Source of the DNA: Gigaspora margarita
Lineage: Eukaryota > Glomeromycota > Glomeromycetes > Diversisporales > Gigasporaceae
Reading direction: 5' to 3'
Length of the DNA: 64,000 nucleotides
Assembly: GCA_009809945.1 (NCBI GenBank)
Contig: WTPW01000310.1
Coordinates: 1 to 64,000, forward strand
Shown here: positions 11,131-23,690 of the stretch, in pieces
Position numbering within the stretch: position 1 is the first letter of the stretch
Layout: every line of letters starts with the position of its first letter
The notes under the pieces: model-generated
Told to the model about the DNA's origin: nothing
Seen by the model: the letters and a program-made list of their open reading frames with translations, nothing else
Database searches by the model: none
Made by a program: the position numbers and the translations under genes

Positions 11131-11692
11131 TGGGGAGCCCACAGCAAAAGGTGGCTTCAGGCCAACAAATCAGATTTTAAGATTTTATATAATAAGTATC
11201 TAACTAATGATTATTTTTGTAAAGGAGTTATCTATATATCGCACAGTGCGATACTCTTATTTATTACCCAACCAATCAAATTTCAGTATCAGGTGTAACA
11301 TAAAAAATACAAAAAACTTAAAGGAAAATTTTGCATAGGAAACAGTCCTTTGTGTTCTAATAAAAAAAATTCCTTGTAAAATTTTTATATAAACTATACC
11401 TCATTCTAACCCAAAACCAAACTTACCCTAACCCTAATTAAAATGAAGTAAACTATTTTTTTTATTGTTTTGATCTCACGTTACACTTGTCCTTATAGAG
11501 TGTGATATATAATTGTGTCGCATGGCGCGATACATACATTTTAATTATCAATAATATTAATAAAAAAATATATAAATTTAGTTTAATCATCTTATACTAC
11601 TATATAATTGATAATCACATACTAAGTTTAGCAATGATTTTCTCAAAATCATGTGATTTTCCTGAAGCCACCTTTTGCTGTGGGTCCCCCCA
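11131..11692 (-). mobile_element. MITE with TGGGG(A/GG)NCCCACAGCAAAAGG ends, TA target
   Basis: The ends TGGGGAGCCCACAGCAAAAG and, inverted, TGGGGGGACCCACAGCAAAA are flanked by TA. A second copy in the opposite orientation lies at 60083-60337. This copy is longer because another element sits inside it at about 11235-11535. The plus-strand frame at 11502-11732 crosses both and is not considered a gene. Confidence 0.75.
11235..11535. mobile_element. Nested MITE with TATCGC...TGCGA ends
   Basis: The left end TATCGCACAGTGCGATA and the right end TGTCGCATGGCGCGATA are inverted repeats and each is nearly palindromic. The insertion is confirmed by comparison with the 60083-60337 copy, which has no sequence here. 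Its core (around AATTCCTTGTAAAATTTT and CCCTAACCCTAAT) is homologous to the core of the element at 34313-34610, which has different ends. Confidence 0.65.
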
Positions 11693-11729
11693 TATATATA
11701 AATTTCGTAAATTACACTTATATGAAATT

Positions 11730-12480
11730 TAACAACCCTACTTATGAGCTATCATGATGATACAATATGTGGTTAAGTTAGGTTGTATTACTAATGTAGT
11801 AGCATACGTATGTATTGAATTATTATATCATAACTTATTGTAAAAATTTGTTACAAAAAATTAGAAATGACTATGGTGATACACAGTACACGTTAAAGTT
11901 GTGTTGAATCATAGTTATAAAATTCTATCATGATTTATTATGAAAATTTTGTTATAAAGTTGCTATCATGATACACATTTTGCGATGAAAATTGCGAATT
12001 CTATAATACAATAATTTATTATAAACAATTATGCTGTAAAAAATAATGACAATTGTGGTGCACATTATGTGAATTAGTTTTTGTATTAAAATTACTATCA
12101 TGTTTGCTATAAAAAAATTTTGTTGCAAAACTTACTAACTATTGTGATGATACAGATGGTATATATTTAAGGTTTAGTTAGCTTGTATAGTCATAGATTC
12201 TATCAAAAATTACTGTAAAAATTTTGTTATGAAACTTATAAGCTATTGTGGCACAGCTAGTATGCATTGAGCTAGTTTATATTGAAATTAACAGTCATGA
12301 TTTCTATCAAGATTTACTGTAAAATTTATTTGCTATTACAGCATGTAATTAAGTTAGTTTGTATTGAAATTGCAGTCGTGATTTCTGACATGATTCAGCA
12401 CACAAGCTACTGCAATGACACAGTACGTAGTGGTCAATTTGCATTGGAATTAACAGTCATGATTTCTATTGTTAATTGAT
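11730..12480 (+). repeat. Second block of the ~105 bp satellite-like repeat
   Basis: The units have the same order of motifs as at 4960-6460 (CAGTACGTAGTGG-type, ATTAACAGTCATGATTTCTAT, TTACTGTAAAAATTTTGTTA). They are strongly diverged. The frame at 12282-12479 is repeat-derived. Confidence 0.6.
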
Positions 12481-12985
12481 GATCTGCTAGTCATGTGAAG
12501 AAAATCACATAATACAACGTATCAGAGATCATATATGCGTAAAGCTCAAATCAGAATTTTTGGGCTATATGCAAAGTTGATAAATTTCAAATAACCTTTT
12601 ATGCAAAATAGTACAAATAGTAAAACAATACTATATGAGTTTGGTGTTAAAACCATTTCGTACAAAAATTTTTTTTAAAAGACTTTACTTTGAAGGCACA
12701 CGGCATTTACTATGATAGTATAACTAAGCTAGTTAAATCAATAGAATTTAAAATGACGGTTATAATACAAATTTATTAAGTTTATTAAATATATATATTT
12801 TTTTCAAACTTTTTAGAGATTACTTCGTAAAAGTAGGCTAAAATAAAGATAACTAAAAAAACTTGAAATTGAGATTTAAAACAAGATAAATTTGCTTAAT
12901 TTTTATAATACAATACGTAATATTTTGTAAATCAGTAAATTTTTTTATTACGCATAAAAATATGACTTTGTGTACAATTTTTTTA
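12481..12985. other. Non-coding, nothing recognised
   Basis: No frame, RNA or repeat could be supported here. Confidence 0.4.
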
Positions 12986-15429
12986 CTATTTTAACTCAAG
13001 CTCATTGTCGGTTGCCTTTTGCTTAAATATACGAGCATATGAGTATAGCCAATTTTGTATTGTGGAAAGTCCCAGAATCTCTTCCTCTTCTATGTCCCCA
13101 CTCTTAGCATATTTCAAGAGTTCATTGTGCATGGCTTGTCCATCCATTCTTCTTCGGTTTCCATTTAGAAAAAAGCCTTCAAGCAGAGATCTAATATTTT
13201 TTGATTTTAGCACCACCTCTATTATCTAATTTTTGGTTGCCTTTTAACACCCATCCTCTTTGCAATAGAAACTCAATGTCTAACATACTATAAATCGATT
13301 ATTACATTAAATATTGATATTATTGTATTACATTGTTTAATTTAAATTTTTATATCTATCTAGGTAATATGACAAAATCATCTAAAATGTAAATCATTTA
13401 TGTTAACTACTATAAGAGGTAGAAAGGCACATCCATATTTTTAGAATTACTTACTGTTATTTATCTCATTTTTGCCTTCGTGTTGGTCTAAACTAACTTC
13501 ATCTATAAATTTTTGAATAATTAGGATTATTTTAATATATATACTGGTAATTATAAACACATACCTTCAATATTATTTTCATTGTCAACTAAGGTATGTA
13601 AAACAAGCATAATAAATATTTGCATTTGATATTGTTTAAATGTTGTGCAATACTTACTAGAATTCTTATTTTTTGGAATTGTTTATGTAGATTGTGGCAC
13701 TGTATGCTCTGATATAGTTGGTTGCGGCTGGTGAGGTATAACATTCCAAAGCTTACTTATATCTGCAGGTGCAAAATTATTCCATTTTCCAATGTTTGGC
13801 AATGGTCGTGTGCGAATATATCCACTAAATCTACCATCTACAGGCCAACTCCAGAAGAACAGCTTTGAAATCCCTTTAATTGTTTTAATATTAGTTTTTG
13901 GTCTTTTGTTTTCACTAATATTAGCATGATCTGGTTCTATATTTGCTATTGTAGTTCCTGCCAAATTTTTAGCTGCCTCACTTATGTCATTACCAGTTTC
14001 CAAATCCAATCCAATTCATAAATATCTTTTTAATGCATGTGTGATCTTAACTAAAGGTGGGTATTAGATTATACTGTATCATTAATACTAGAGATGTTAG
14101 TAAACTAATTAAAAATACTAACTGCTGCATAATGTGAATCTATAATTGTTTTTGCTTCTCCAGGTTTCAGAAATACCCAACTGTGAACTTCGATGCTGTA
14201 CCATTCATTCCAATACCCAACCATGACCATTAATTTGGAATTGTTATAATAGGACCCATTATCAAATATTATTTTAATCCATGTTAGGTTTTTTTCATCT
14301 TTTCAAATATGACTTTGAATACTAATGCTGTGAACCAAGCATCTTGCTTGGTATCTATTGACCAATAGTTATATGCCATAACTTCTAATTCATTTTTATT
14401 ATTTTTAGTAAAAACCAAAATCGTGTGGAGAGTCCAACTGCATTTTTCAAAAAAGTCTTTTTTCATTTCACACACAGATTGAGGAAGTATACACATTTTA
14501 TATTCTGCAATAATAATTGCACTATCCAATTTAAGCTAATTCAATGTCACGTTGAACTGTGCATTTAGGTATACTTTTCATGTTTGATGTGAAAGAAAAT
14601 ACAATAATTGTTCTTTTGCTTCAGTTATTTGATTATGGATACTTGAAGGCACTAAATCATATAATAAATCCATAACTTTAAACAGTTGATCACAGTTGGT
14701 GCATCATTCTTCATGGTAGTTGACGCATTCACTAAATGCATAAGGTAAGCAGTGGAATGCAGGGATCATGTTCGATTCTGCCATTTGTTTCGACTACTAG
14801 ATCTTCTTTATAACCTTGTCTTAAATGTCATTTTAGCTTTTCTAAATGTTTTAAAATCTTATTCTGAAATTGATTGTAAGGTAATTATATTTATAAAAAT
14901 AATGTAACAATCAATAAAAATAACAAAAAAAAAACAATATATATATGTATGTAAACTAACTATAGAATTTTTATTTGCACAATGGGTTTGTATTATACTT
15001 TTTAAATTTAAAAAAGTTTGATATCCATAGTCATTGCAGATTATACATAATCCGCTGAGGTCTTTGTGGTATTGAATATTTTTTGATTCAGCTAGTTGTC
15101 CCATAAAAGCAGACCTCTTCATCCCATTAGGGTAAGTTTTACTAAATTTTTTTCATAGAAAACTCTTTAGTTACACAAATACAAAACTGGTAATTCAGTT
15201 TTGGGATCTACTTTGTATAAACTCATCAAACCATTTTTTCGATCCTAAAAGAATAATAGGAACTGCTCTTCTTGAATATTGTTTAACCTTTGAACAGTCC
15301 TTTTTGTTTTTTGTAGTAGTGGTGCACCAGGGCCATAAAGGTGAGCATGTTTTTTGCCTTATTTATTGTTGCTGAGCTGACCTATTAATATTAATTGTTA
15401 ATTTTGGAATATTATTATATATGAATGCT

Positions 15430-16340
15430 GCCAAGGGAATATGTCCCTCTGGTATATTTGTAATAATAATATCCTGTTCTGTGGGAATTAGTAGAAATAA
15501 AGTAATTTTTTATTTTTTCTAAAATCCAAAGTCTGTAGTTCGCAAGAAACTTTTTTTAGCGGCCCTATGAGGTTATTTAGAAAACTCTAAATTTTGGTTT
15601 AATTTTGGTTCTTTTAATTCAACCCTTACAATGGATTTCTCATAGGGATGGGCAAGGTAATAAGTAAGTAATAAATACTTATTTTTTTATCCTTACATAT
15701 TTTTACGTATCAGTACTTATTTTTGCTTATTATGACTGATTATTACTCATTACGATATATATACAACTTGAATGATATAATTTAAAATCTAATCAGTAAT
15801 ATTTCTTAATAATAAGTAATAATAATCATCCATCTTTAGTTTCCCAGCACTGCGGAATGTTAAGTTTAGGAGTTTTTTAAGAAGGAAACTGTAGTATGAG
15901 ATGAATTGGAATACAGTACAGAATCTCATTAAGCCAGAGCCAAGTTGAAGAAATTTACTGTTTCTGCTTATTCACATATTATAATTAATCCTTCTGTGAT
16001 CTTGATATAGTGATCGGGGATTATGATTATTTGTCTGGTTCAGCCCTTCTGATCAATAACATATCGGGCTTTTAATATACTAATCTCTGAAAAATATTGC
16101 ATTATTATTTGGTGAAACATCATATAATTGAAAGCCCAATATGTCATTGATCAGAAGGGCTTAATCAATAAATAATTATTATACCCTGGTCACTATATCA
16201 AGATCGCAGGGCATAAATCAGTTATACCTGTACACTATGTGTATAAGCAGAAATTTCATATCCACTTATATCCAACTGCCCAGGATATAACTATTACAAA
16301 TATACCAGAAGGATATTTTCCCTTGGCAACACCCATATGT
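15430..16340. mobile_element. Large foldback/inverted-repeat insertion in the decayed gene
   Basis: Inner arms 15993-16080 and 16122-16210 pair over about 85 bp (GATCTTGATATAGTGATC, CAGCCCTTCTGATCAAT). Pairing resumes outward with TTTCTGCTTATTCACATA against its inverse at about 16240. It resumes again with TGCCAAGGGAATATGTCC (15431) against its inverse near 16330. The left arm is interrupted at about 15495-15940. A partial relative of the arm lies at 32835-32920. Confidence 0.6.
15647..15832. mobile_element. Small MITE with GATGGGCAAGGTAATAAGTA-type ends
   Basis: GATGGGCAAGGTAATAAGTA on the left is loosely mirrored by AATAAGTAATAATAATCATC before CATC on the right. It lies in the interrupted left arm of the foldback. 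The ends suggest a hAT-like MITE; no target duplication is clear. Confidence 0.35.
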
Positions 16341-17839
16341 TATATACAAATACTTACACCTAACTCTTTTATAAGAACTCAATATTTAAAATTTAAGGCA
16401 ATGATTAAAAGAATATGAATTATACTATCTGATCCTTTTTTATTTGAAGTTAATGTTTCTCGAATGCTATTCCAAAAAGTTTCTGAATTTTGATCTGATT
16501 GTGAATTGTTGGGTTGGCATTAAAATATTATTATTATTATTGAGTTGGATAATATTATTTTTATATAGAGTTTCCAATAATTCTTTATCAGCAGTGGGGT
16601 CTGGAGCTTTGCTCCAAAATTCTATAGATGATTCTTTTTTAGAAAATGGTATTATATTGGTACATCCACAAACAACGAACATTGCCCACGATGCTCATAA
16701 TTCTTTATCTTGGAAAACATAATCTGTTGAGTAGATTGTCTCTAATATGAGCAGAAATTGAATTATATAGCTTTTTTGCTTATGCCAATTATAAAAAAGG
16801 AGTGGCCAATGGGCAGGTGTATTGGGAAGCTTTCTCAGCTTTATATGCTGGTTAAATACTTTTTCTAGTTGTTGTCTATTCATCCAATCAGCACAGTTTG
16901 GTGATTCACTTTTTAATTTATGTAGGTGCTCTTGAACTAATGCATTCATGATTCCAAAGAGGTACGATCCAGTGAATTTTTTAAAAACTCCTACCAGATT
17001 CCAAATTTCATCTAGAGTTTTTCCTATTATTGAATTAACACATATCGATTCTAAATAAATTTCTAAAACACATCAATCTTTTTCAATTTTTAAAACAAAT
17101 AGATGTTGTGCACTGCAATAACGTGTGGCAATAGTAGATACAAATCCAGTGCCTACTCTATAAAATCTATTTTCATCTAGATTACCAATACTTGGTATGA
17201 CCACATTAAGTTTTTCTATGTGAAGAAATATAGGAAAAAAACTTATGTCAGCAATCAATTCTTGAATAATATCCTCATTTTCGAAACCTATAACTGCCAA
17301 ACCAGAATATTCAGTATTTGTTTCAAAAATTTGTTGATAGCACATATTAATTGCTGCTGACAGCTGTGATTCTGGTTTGCTTTGGACATCACCACAAGTG
17401 CATTGAAATGTGGACTTTAATGGATTTTGGCTATCAGATAAAACTGTAATAATAAAGCTTTTATTATTAAGTTCACATTCAATGCACATATATAAATGAT
17501 AAGGTATCATATATTTTTTTATTTCTGTTTCTAATTTTATTTGAACTGTCTCCCACCAGACTTTAGACCAAATTCCATAATGTAATTAAGAGTCTATGAT
17601 ACCTGGACTTAAAATTTTAGTATTAAACTGTTGTCTTTTAGTCATTTTTATTATTCGTTATTTACTTTCATTGTATAACTATATTTCTCGAGTTGGCTTT
17701 AAATTTACATTTAACTTTTTAGAACATGGCTTAAAAAGAAATGCATGTACATAAGTAAAATGGAGTCTAATTTTGGATTATCATGTCATTCAACTCATTA
17801 AACAATCCTTTTTACTTTGCTAAATATAACCAGCTAAGT

Positions 17840-18163
17840 AATAGGATTCTGCAACTTGGGTACATGCCCAAAAAAATATTTAGGCACAAGCATAGGCATA
17901 GGTATGAATACTTAGAAAAACTTAGGCATGGGCATAGCATGGTTTGAAATTTTGGCCATAGGCATGGGAACAGGCATGAAAATTTGGCATTATAAGCACA
18001 GAAATTTGATTTTATAATTCAATTGTGCCTGGCACTCCATGTCTTTGCTAGTGCCTGGCACTCCATGTCTTTGCTAGTGCCTGGCACTTTGTGCACATAC
18101 CTTTAATGTGCCTAGTATTTATGCCCTTTTGTGTCTATGGCATGGGCATGTGTCCCTTTGTGT
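17840..18163. repeat. Minisatellite of GGCATGGGCAT-type and 26 bp units (left part)
   Basis: An irregular array of AGGCATGGGCAT motifs leads into two exact and one partial copy of a 26 bp unit GTGCCTGGCACTCCATGTCT (18025-18050, 18051-18076, 18077-). The array continues at 19237-19330 on the other side of a hAT insertion. Confidence 0.75.
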
Positions 18164-19228
18164 TATGGCTGTAAATCGATTCTAAAAATTAGAATTGATG
18201 ATTGAATCCCTAAAATCATTTTAAAATCAATGATCAAATCTTTTGATCTGTCATACTGAGCTTTAATCTGTTTTGTACTGTTTAATGCTATAAGTTATTT
18301 ATAAATAATATAAATTTAGTTTTTCATTTAATGTATAAAAAAGTAATAAATAGAATAGTTATATAAATAAATATAAATTAGAGAAAAAAGCGAATGCTAA
18401 AAAAAAACTCCACTCTAAAATCAAATTATTTTTAATCTACTATCTTCATTTAATTTATTATTTTCAATTAATGAAATATTTTGTTGTTTTTCAAGTTGAA
18501 GACGTTTAGCTCTTGTTGTAGTAGCCATATTGATACGAACAAAAAATAAACTCTCAATTAACTTATTTGTAACGAATATTTATATATTTAAAAACTATTA
18601 TAAAAAATAGAGTACATCCGATAATTAAAATCTTTATGCTTATTATTTGTATTCAGCCATTTTATAATTATTAGTTTTATACTTACGGACTATTACAATG
18701 TTTTAATAAATATTCTTTGCTTTTAGATATAATAAAATATAATGCTGTGTTTGTTATTAAAAACAATAAGACACATAAGCCTAACATTTGTACTAAGCCA
18801 TTCTATAATATTTATTTCATACTGTCGCTAATTTTTAATATTCTCGGTTTTTAGATAAGCACATAAAAAATATAAACAGTTGTGTTTGTTACTATTTAAC
18901 TTATTATTTTTCAAAGCCTCTATAGCTATCTGAAATCACATCGTTGTAACTTATTAAAAATTATAAGCCGTATTATGTTTTTAAACTTTAAGCCTATTGT
19001 TTCAATAATAAGCATAGCTTTATATTTTTTACACATACACTTAAAATTTATTCATTTAAATATTTAATATAAAACGATTATATATTTAGAATTGATTCTA
19101 AATCTTAGAATCGATTTCAGAATATTTAATTGTTTGTAAATACGATTAAAATGATTATACAGAATGAGAATCGATTCTAATTCGATTAACGATTAAAACG
19201 ATTATTATAGAATCGATTTACAGCCCTA
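18164..19228. mobile_element. Non-autonomous hAT element with 8 bp target duplication
   Basis: The ends TATGGCTGTAAATCGATTCT and, inverted, TAGGGCTGTAAATCGATTCT are flanked by CTTTGTGT (18156-18163) and CTTTGTAT (19229-19236), an 8 bp duplication with one mismatch. Subterminal AATCGATTCTA motifs are dense. No transposase frame was found. It splits the GGCAT minisatellite, which resumes directly after it. The relic at 9974-10800 is a relative in opposite orientation that keeps a transposase fragment. Confidence 0.8.
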
Positions 19229-19236
19229 CTTTGTAT

Positions 19237-19330
19237 CTATGGGCATATGCCTTTTGGTGTCTATGGGCATAGGCATGGCATAAAGCACTAGTCCTGTCCT
19301 GGTGTCAATATGCTGGGCATGGGCATTTGC
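19237..19330. repeat. Minisatellite of TATGGGCATA-type units (right part)
   Basis: GTGTCTATGGGCATA and GGCATAGGCATGG motifs continue the array that the hAT element interrupted. Confidence 0.6.
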
Positions 19331-19361
19331 AGAATCCTAGTAATAACTATATATGGAATAT

Positions 19362-19740
19362 TAGGGTGTTCAATAAACTTATTAATCAAAACATAGTTAG
19401 GGTCATATATGATCAGATTTTTTAAAGGGTTATTTCACATATGAATTTTATATATGAATTTGTACAAATTTAGGTACACACCAATAGACAAAATTGTATT
19501 TTTTTTTTTTTTTAAGCTGTAGTTCTAAACTGCTTTACACTGGGATAGAGTTAGTTTTTTTAACAACTTTTGTTAATTATTAATAAAATTTTAAAAATAT
19601 GATACAAATTTATCAGTTTGTTGTGTAGAAAAATGTACCTAAATTAGTACAAATTCATATGTAAATTATGTGAAATAACCCTTTAAAAAATCTGATCACA
19701 TATGACCCTGTTTTGATTAATTAGTTTATTGAACACCCTA
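19362..19740. mobile_element. MULE-like MITE with exact 9 bp target duplication
   Basis: The ends TAGGGTGTTCAATAAAC are long inverted repeats; arms pair through GATCAGATTTTTTAAAGGG to about 130 bp. ATGGAATAT is duplicated exactly at 19353-19361 and 19741-19749. A 9 bp duplication with long TIRs is typical of Mutator-like elements; no transposase is present. Confidence 0.8.
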
Positions 19741-19845
19741 ATGGAATATGAAATTATAGTTAAATATGGAGCTGTGCTATGAGATAGTGCGAAATAAAAA
19801 ATAAAAAAAAGAGCTAAGTCCCAAGTATTTTAATAATGCTACTTT

Positions 19846-19973
19846 TTGAAATTATTATTTATATCTATATGCACATTTGACAGGTAATTCCAATTGCATT
19901 TGGTTGATTTGAAATTATTATTTATATCTATATGCACATTTGACAGGTAATTCCAATTGCATTTGGTTGAGCA
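19846..19973. repeat. 63 bp tandem duplication
   Basis: Two copies of a unit running from TTGAAATTATTATTTATATC to CAATTGCATTTGGTTGA occur with a 63 bp period. They are essentially identical, so the duplication is recent. Confidence 0.8.
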
Positions 19974-19992
19974 ATATGAATGTTAATTTTTA

Positions 19993-20206
19993 CAGAGCAA
20001 TCTCCAAACTTCCTGGTCAGAATGCATCGAAACCTGGTTAGGGTTAGTTGTCCTGGTTAGCAGGATATAGTAAAATTATCGGCTGGCCACTTATTACTTA
20101 ATGAACGACTATGATTTCATTAGTAAAATTTTTTAGTGTCGGGAAAAATTGGTCCATCTGACCAGGATTCCGATGCATTCTGACCAGGAATTTTGGGATT
20201 GCCCTG
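19993..20206. mobile_element. Tc1/mariner-like MITE, TTCCTGGTCAGAATGCATCG in the TIR
   Basis: The ends CAGAGCAATCTCCAAACTTC and, inverted, CAGGGCAATCCCAAAATTCC lead into the shared TTCCTGGTCAGAATGCATCG. The TIR is about 45 bp. TA lies on both sides (19991-19992 and 20207-20208). It is 214 bp long with no coding capacity. Confidence 0.75.
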
Positions 20207-20225
20207 TATGAGTTTGAGAATTAGT

Positions 20226-20830
20226 GTTCCAAATCGATACAAAAAGCAATCGATTAGTTAGCTAACAAAATCGATTAATTCAATTAGTCAATTAATCAAT
20301 TATTGCGATTTGAATAATTTTATAAATTTTGCAGATCAAAAAATCGCTCGATTGTTATATGATTACTAGTGATTTTTATTTTCTAAAAATTACTCCGATA
20401 TTACAATATGAAATTATCATATCAGAGTTGTTAAAGAAATTAGAACTCACTAGTAATCACATAACAATTGAGAGATTTTTTTTTGATAATCTGCAAAATT
20501 TACAAAATTATGCAAACTGAAATAATTGACGGTCACTTATACTGCCATAGGAATTATTTCTGCATTGATTTTTGTTATGAAACCGTTGAGGTACCTCAAT
20601 AGTTTCATATCAAAATCAATGCAAAAATAAATTCTACGCCATGTATACAGCCACTATCCCATTATGCAAGATATCAGACAATTGAGGTTTATATTTTCAT
20701 TTAACAACTTTATAGTATTCCAAATCGAAGCCAATTAATCGATTAATTGATCAAATTGGCAACCAATCGATCAATAATTTTATTAGACAGCTAATCGATT
20801 GTGACGATTAATTAATTATTATTGGGATAT
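20226..20830. mobile_element. Element with two consecutive long hairpins
   Basis: Hairpin 1 has arms 20329-20415 and 20425-20512 (TTTTGCAGATC, TGATTACTAGTGA). Hairpin 2 has arms 20528-20590 and 20592-20656 around the perfect palindrome GAGGTACCTC. Both are bracketed by sequence rich in AATCGATTA, with TTCCAAATCGA at 20227 and again at 20718. The 63-aa plus frame at 20329-20520 is a by-product of hairpin 1. Confidence 0.55.
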
Positions 20831-21869
20831 TGAATTCGCACTAGTTATATTTTGATCAAATAAGATGTAATAACAATATTATTTTAGAGCCGATCATCAT
20901 CTGAAGATTAAAATTTACACGGTTTCACTTTCAATCTTATATCGAATAAAAGAAGACTCATGCTGTAGTGATCTAAATCCAGGACAGTTTTGTAATCGGT
21001 TTTATTATAGCGAAATTATTACACAGATTTTTAATTACTAAGAGGTGCTACTTCATAGAATTCAATTCGAAGCTTTGGAAATTATGAGACAAGATTGATT
21101 AACAGGTTGTATAATATTTTATTAGATCTAATGGTAATGTTTATTTTCTAATAAAAATTTTACCACACTAATTAATTATAGCAGATAACTTAATTATGAC
21201 TCTTGGGAATAGGTACTCCTTTATAGTAAATCGTTTCGAGGATTTGTTTAATAATGGATTACGATTTTATAAAAATTTTAGTACGATACCTACTTCAATC
21301 CCAGGAAATGATCTGCACTAATCCACAAGTATAGTATATATAATAGAAGATTCTTAAATATACTTTTTAATCTTTTGTGAATCTTAATTCGACTGTACAT
21401 TATGTTGTTGATTTCGGGGTTACTTATTTTCACAGTTAGTTGAGATTTTTAAAAAACAATAGTTTAGCATATTAACTTTTTTATTTTAGAGTTTAATAAC
21501 TCTAGGACCAATAAGCGTTAAGCTTCTGTACTTATGTTCTATTACTATGGTTCACGAAACTGTTGTTCACATTAAAAGTTGAAATAGATTTTTCAGAATG
21601 TCTCCTCAAAACATTACCTTGCGGTAACAAGTTTTTTTGATTAATTTTTTTAATGAACTTGCAAAATGTCTAATATTAATATTGACATGCTTAAATGTTT
21701 TCTTCATGAAATAAAATGTAGAAATAATGTATTTAATACTGAGCTTGAACAAAAGTAATTCGATAAATGATTTGGATTTTTAATTTATTAATTATGCATT
21801 AAAGGTTTATTATTTTTTTATTTATTTTATTTATTTATTATGAATAATATATCTATTATTAAAAAAAAG

Positions 21870-21950
21870 AATCGTAGTGTATTACAATTATTAAAGTCTC
21901 CATGAACATATCCTGCCTTATGAAATTCACTAAATTGTCTGATATAGCAA
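21870..21950 (-). pseudogene. Possible protein-kinase-like fragment
   Basis: On the minus strand one frame reads QFSEFHKAGYVHGDFNNCN. It resembles the H-G-D catalytic-loop region of the kinase-like proteins abundant in AM fungi (FHKAGFVHGD-type). Only about 27 residues are readable and flanking sequence shows no further kinase motifs. It may be a relic or a chance match. Confidence 0.35.
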
Positions 21951-23499
21951 GTTTTTTTAAATACTACTCCTATCCTCTAAAGCTTGATAATAAGAAACTT
22001 ACAAAAACTTCATTTGCATATCGAATTACCATCAAATATTCGGTTGTGCTCTGAATTAATCCACATATTTCAAGATAAGTATGAATGTGTAATGCCGTAA
22101 ATTGTCGTGAAATGCTGTAACTCGTTATAATTACGATGCATTTACACCTAGACTACTCTACTAATCCAAATTCTACTTAGCTATTAAATAAAGATCATAT
22201 AATGTTAATAATTTACATAAATCATAAATAATAAATTATTTCAACTTAAAAAACCAGTGACTATATATGGTGGTGTACGTTCTTCAGATTAACGTGACGA
22301 TATCCATTTCTTCGAAATTATGGATTAGGCGTCTTTTAAAAAAGAGTTGTTGAGCCTTCGCCACTTGGTAAATAATTATGAAAAAGTTTGCCCAACCTAT
22401 GAGAGAACCAAAATAAGAAAGTGTGAACTTTGCGGATGAGATAAAAAGAAAAAACATACTAATGTAAATGCTAGGGATTGAATGAAAAAAAGCAACGAAA
22501 AGGCAGAAATGAAGCAAAAAGTCGAACAAACATGCCTTTCTACTTAACCAGACGGGTTAAAGCTCTTCACTGGTCTAATAAAAAAGATCCACTCATTATA
22601 TCATGATAAGATATGGCTTTAAGTCGAAATTCTAATGCAGTTATTGACATCCTTATTTCTGCTTTTTTACAGTTTTGCACCTGCAACCAAGCTTGTATTA
22701 GATGTAAATACGACTTCTTTATCTTTTAAAATACATTCATACATACCAATATGTATTCACTGACTATTCATTTGATCGAATAAATCAGAACTAGTACATA
22801 AAGCACTCAATTTTTATATATACGTATAACTGATTTGATCAATGGTTTGGTCCCTAACTTGAGTGTCAGGCTTTGCTTGATTGTGACGATACACTAATGT
22901 CTTCTGGACAGCGTTTTGTAGTAAAAAATAATTATTGTATTTCTTTTTTGTTAGTAATTAATAACATAGTCTTCTTATTAGGTTCGAATATACATATTTG
23001 TGTATGCGTCTCATTGAAAATCTGCGCATTTCTAAAACCGGTTTTTTGATAATAAAATTGCAGATCATTTTGTTTAGATGACTCACGGATCATCAATTAA
23101 AAATTTTGTTACGAGACTTAGTTGCGACTTATAACATAATTTACTGTCTTGATATGTAAGTATCGAGCAGCTTTTGTCTCGAATCATCTATTATACACGA
23201 GTATAAGGTAATTTTGGCAATTAATAATCTGATCAGTGATGAAAGTATGATATATGTGTGTGATTAGCATTGTTAGTTAAGTAAACCAAAGAATACTGGA
23301 CAGTGTGACCTGCCACGACTACAGTCATTGGTCAAGCCTAGTTGCTAAATGCATAATGGAACAAATGCAAAAAAAAAAAAGGTAAGCGAAACTATTGCGT
23401 AGGTTCCTGATAGCAGAAGCGGAAATACCAATATATGTTTTTCGTAGTTATGCACCATACCGAAAATGAGAAACAAAATAAATAACTTGCTATTGTGGT

Positions 23500-23690
23500 T
23501 TGTAGTTAAATTAGTTGATTTTGGAATCAACTGTCTTAATTCCTATCATAATTTGCCATAAAACTTTATCACAAAACTTGTTAGTAGTTCGTATTCGAAT
23601 TAAGAGTTGTGGTTTCTATCGCAATTTAATGTAAAAAATTTTGTTACATAATTTACCGACTATTGTGATAGTTTACTGTAAATTATCATT
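23500..23690 (+). repeat. Short block of the ~105 bp satellite-like repeat
   Basis: TTGGAATCAACTGTC..., TGCCATAAAACTTTATCACA and AATTTAATGTAAAAAATTTTG repeat the motif order seen at 4960-6460. About two diverged units are present. Confidence 0.5.

Larger units (their letters stand above)
12986..17645 (-). pseudogene. Decayed large gene of a DDE-transposase-like family expanded in AM fungi
   Basis: Minus-strand pieces in one order look like a single gene. ATG at 17645 (MTKRQQFNTKILSP); 17073-17510 with CTCGDVQSKPESQLSAAINM; 16695-16949 and 16467-16682 preceded by LVGVFKKFTGSYLFG; about 15125-15290 with SLYKVDPKTELPVLYLC; 14859-15122 with a CIICNDYGYQTF Cys pair; 14284-14529; then 14160-14280 with IFDNGSYYNNSKLM and LKPGEAKTIIDSHY; 13683-14009 with FFWSWPVDGRFSGYIRTRPL; and 12986-13216. 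The acidic residues in IAEYKM, IFDNGS and KPGEA resemble a DDE catalytic triad, an inference. I recall intact relatives in Rhizophagus proteomes as uncharacterised proteins. Several in-frame stops (for example after HQT near 14570 and after IEKD at 17070) and an insertion near 15430-16340 show that it is dead. Confidence 0.6.

Noticed and set aside
18025-18090. CTGGCAC repeats as a possible binding-site cluster
   Set aside because: They form an exact 26 bp tandem minisatellite; no gene is nearby to regulate.
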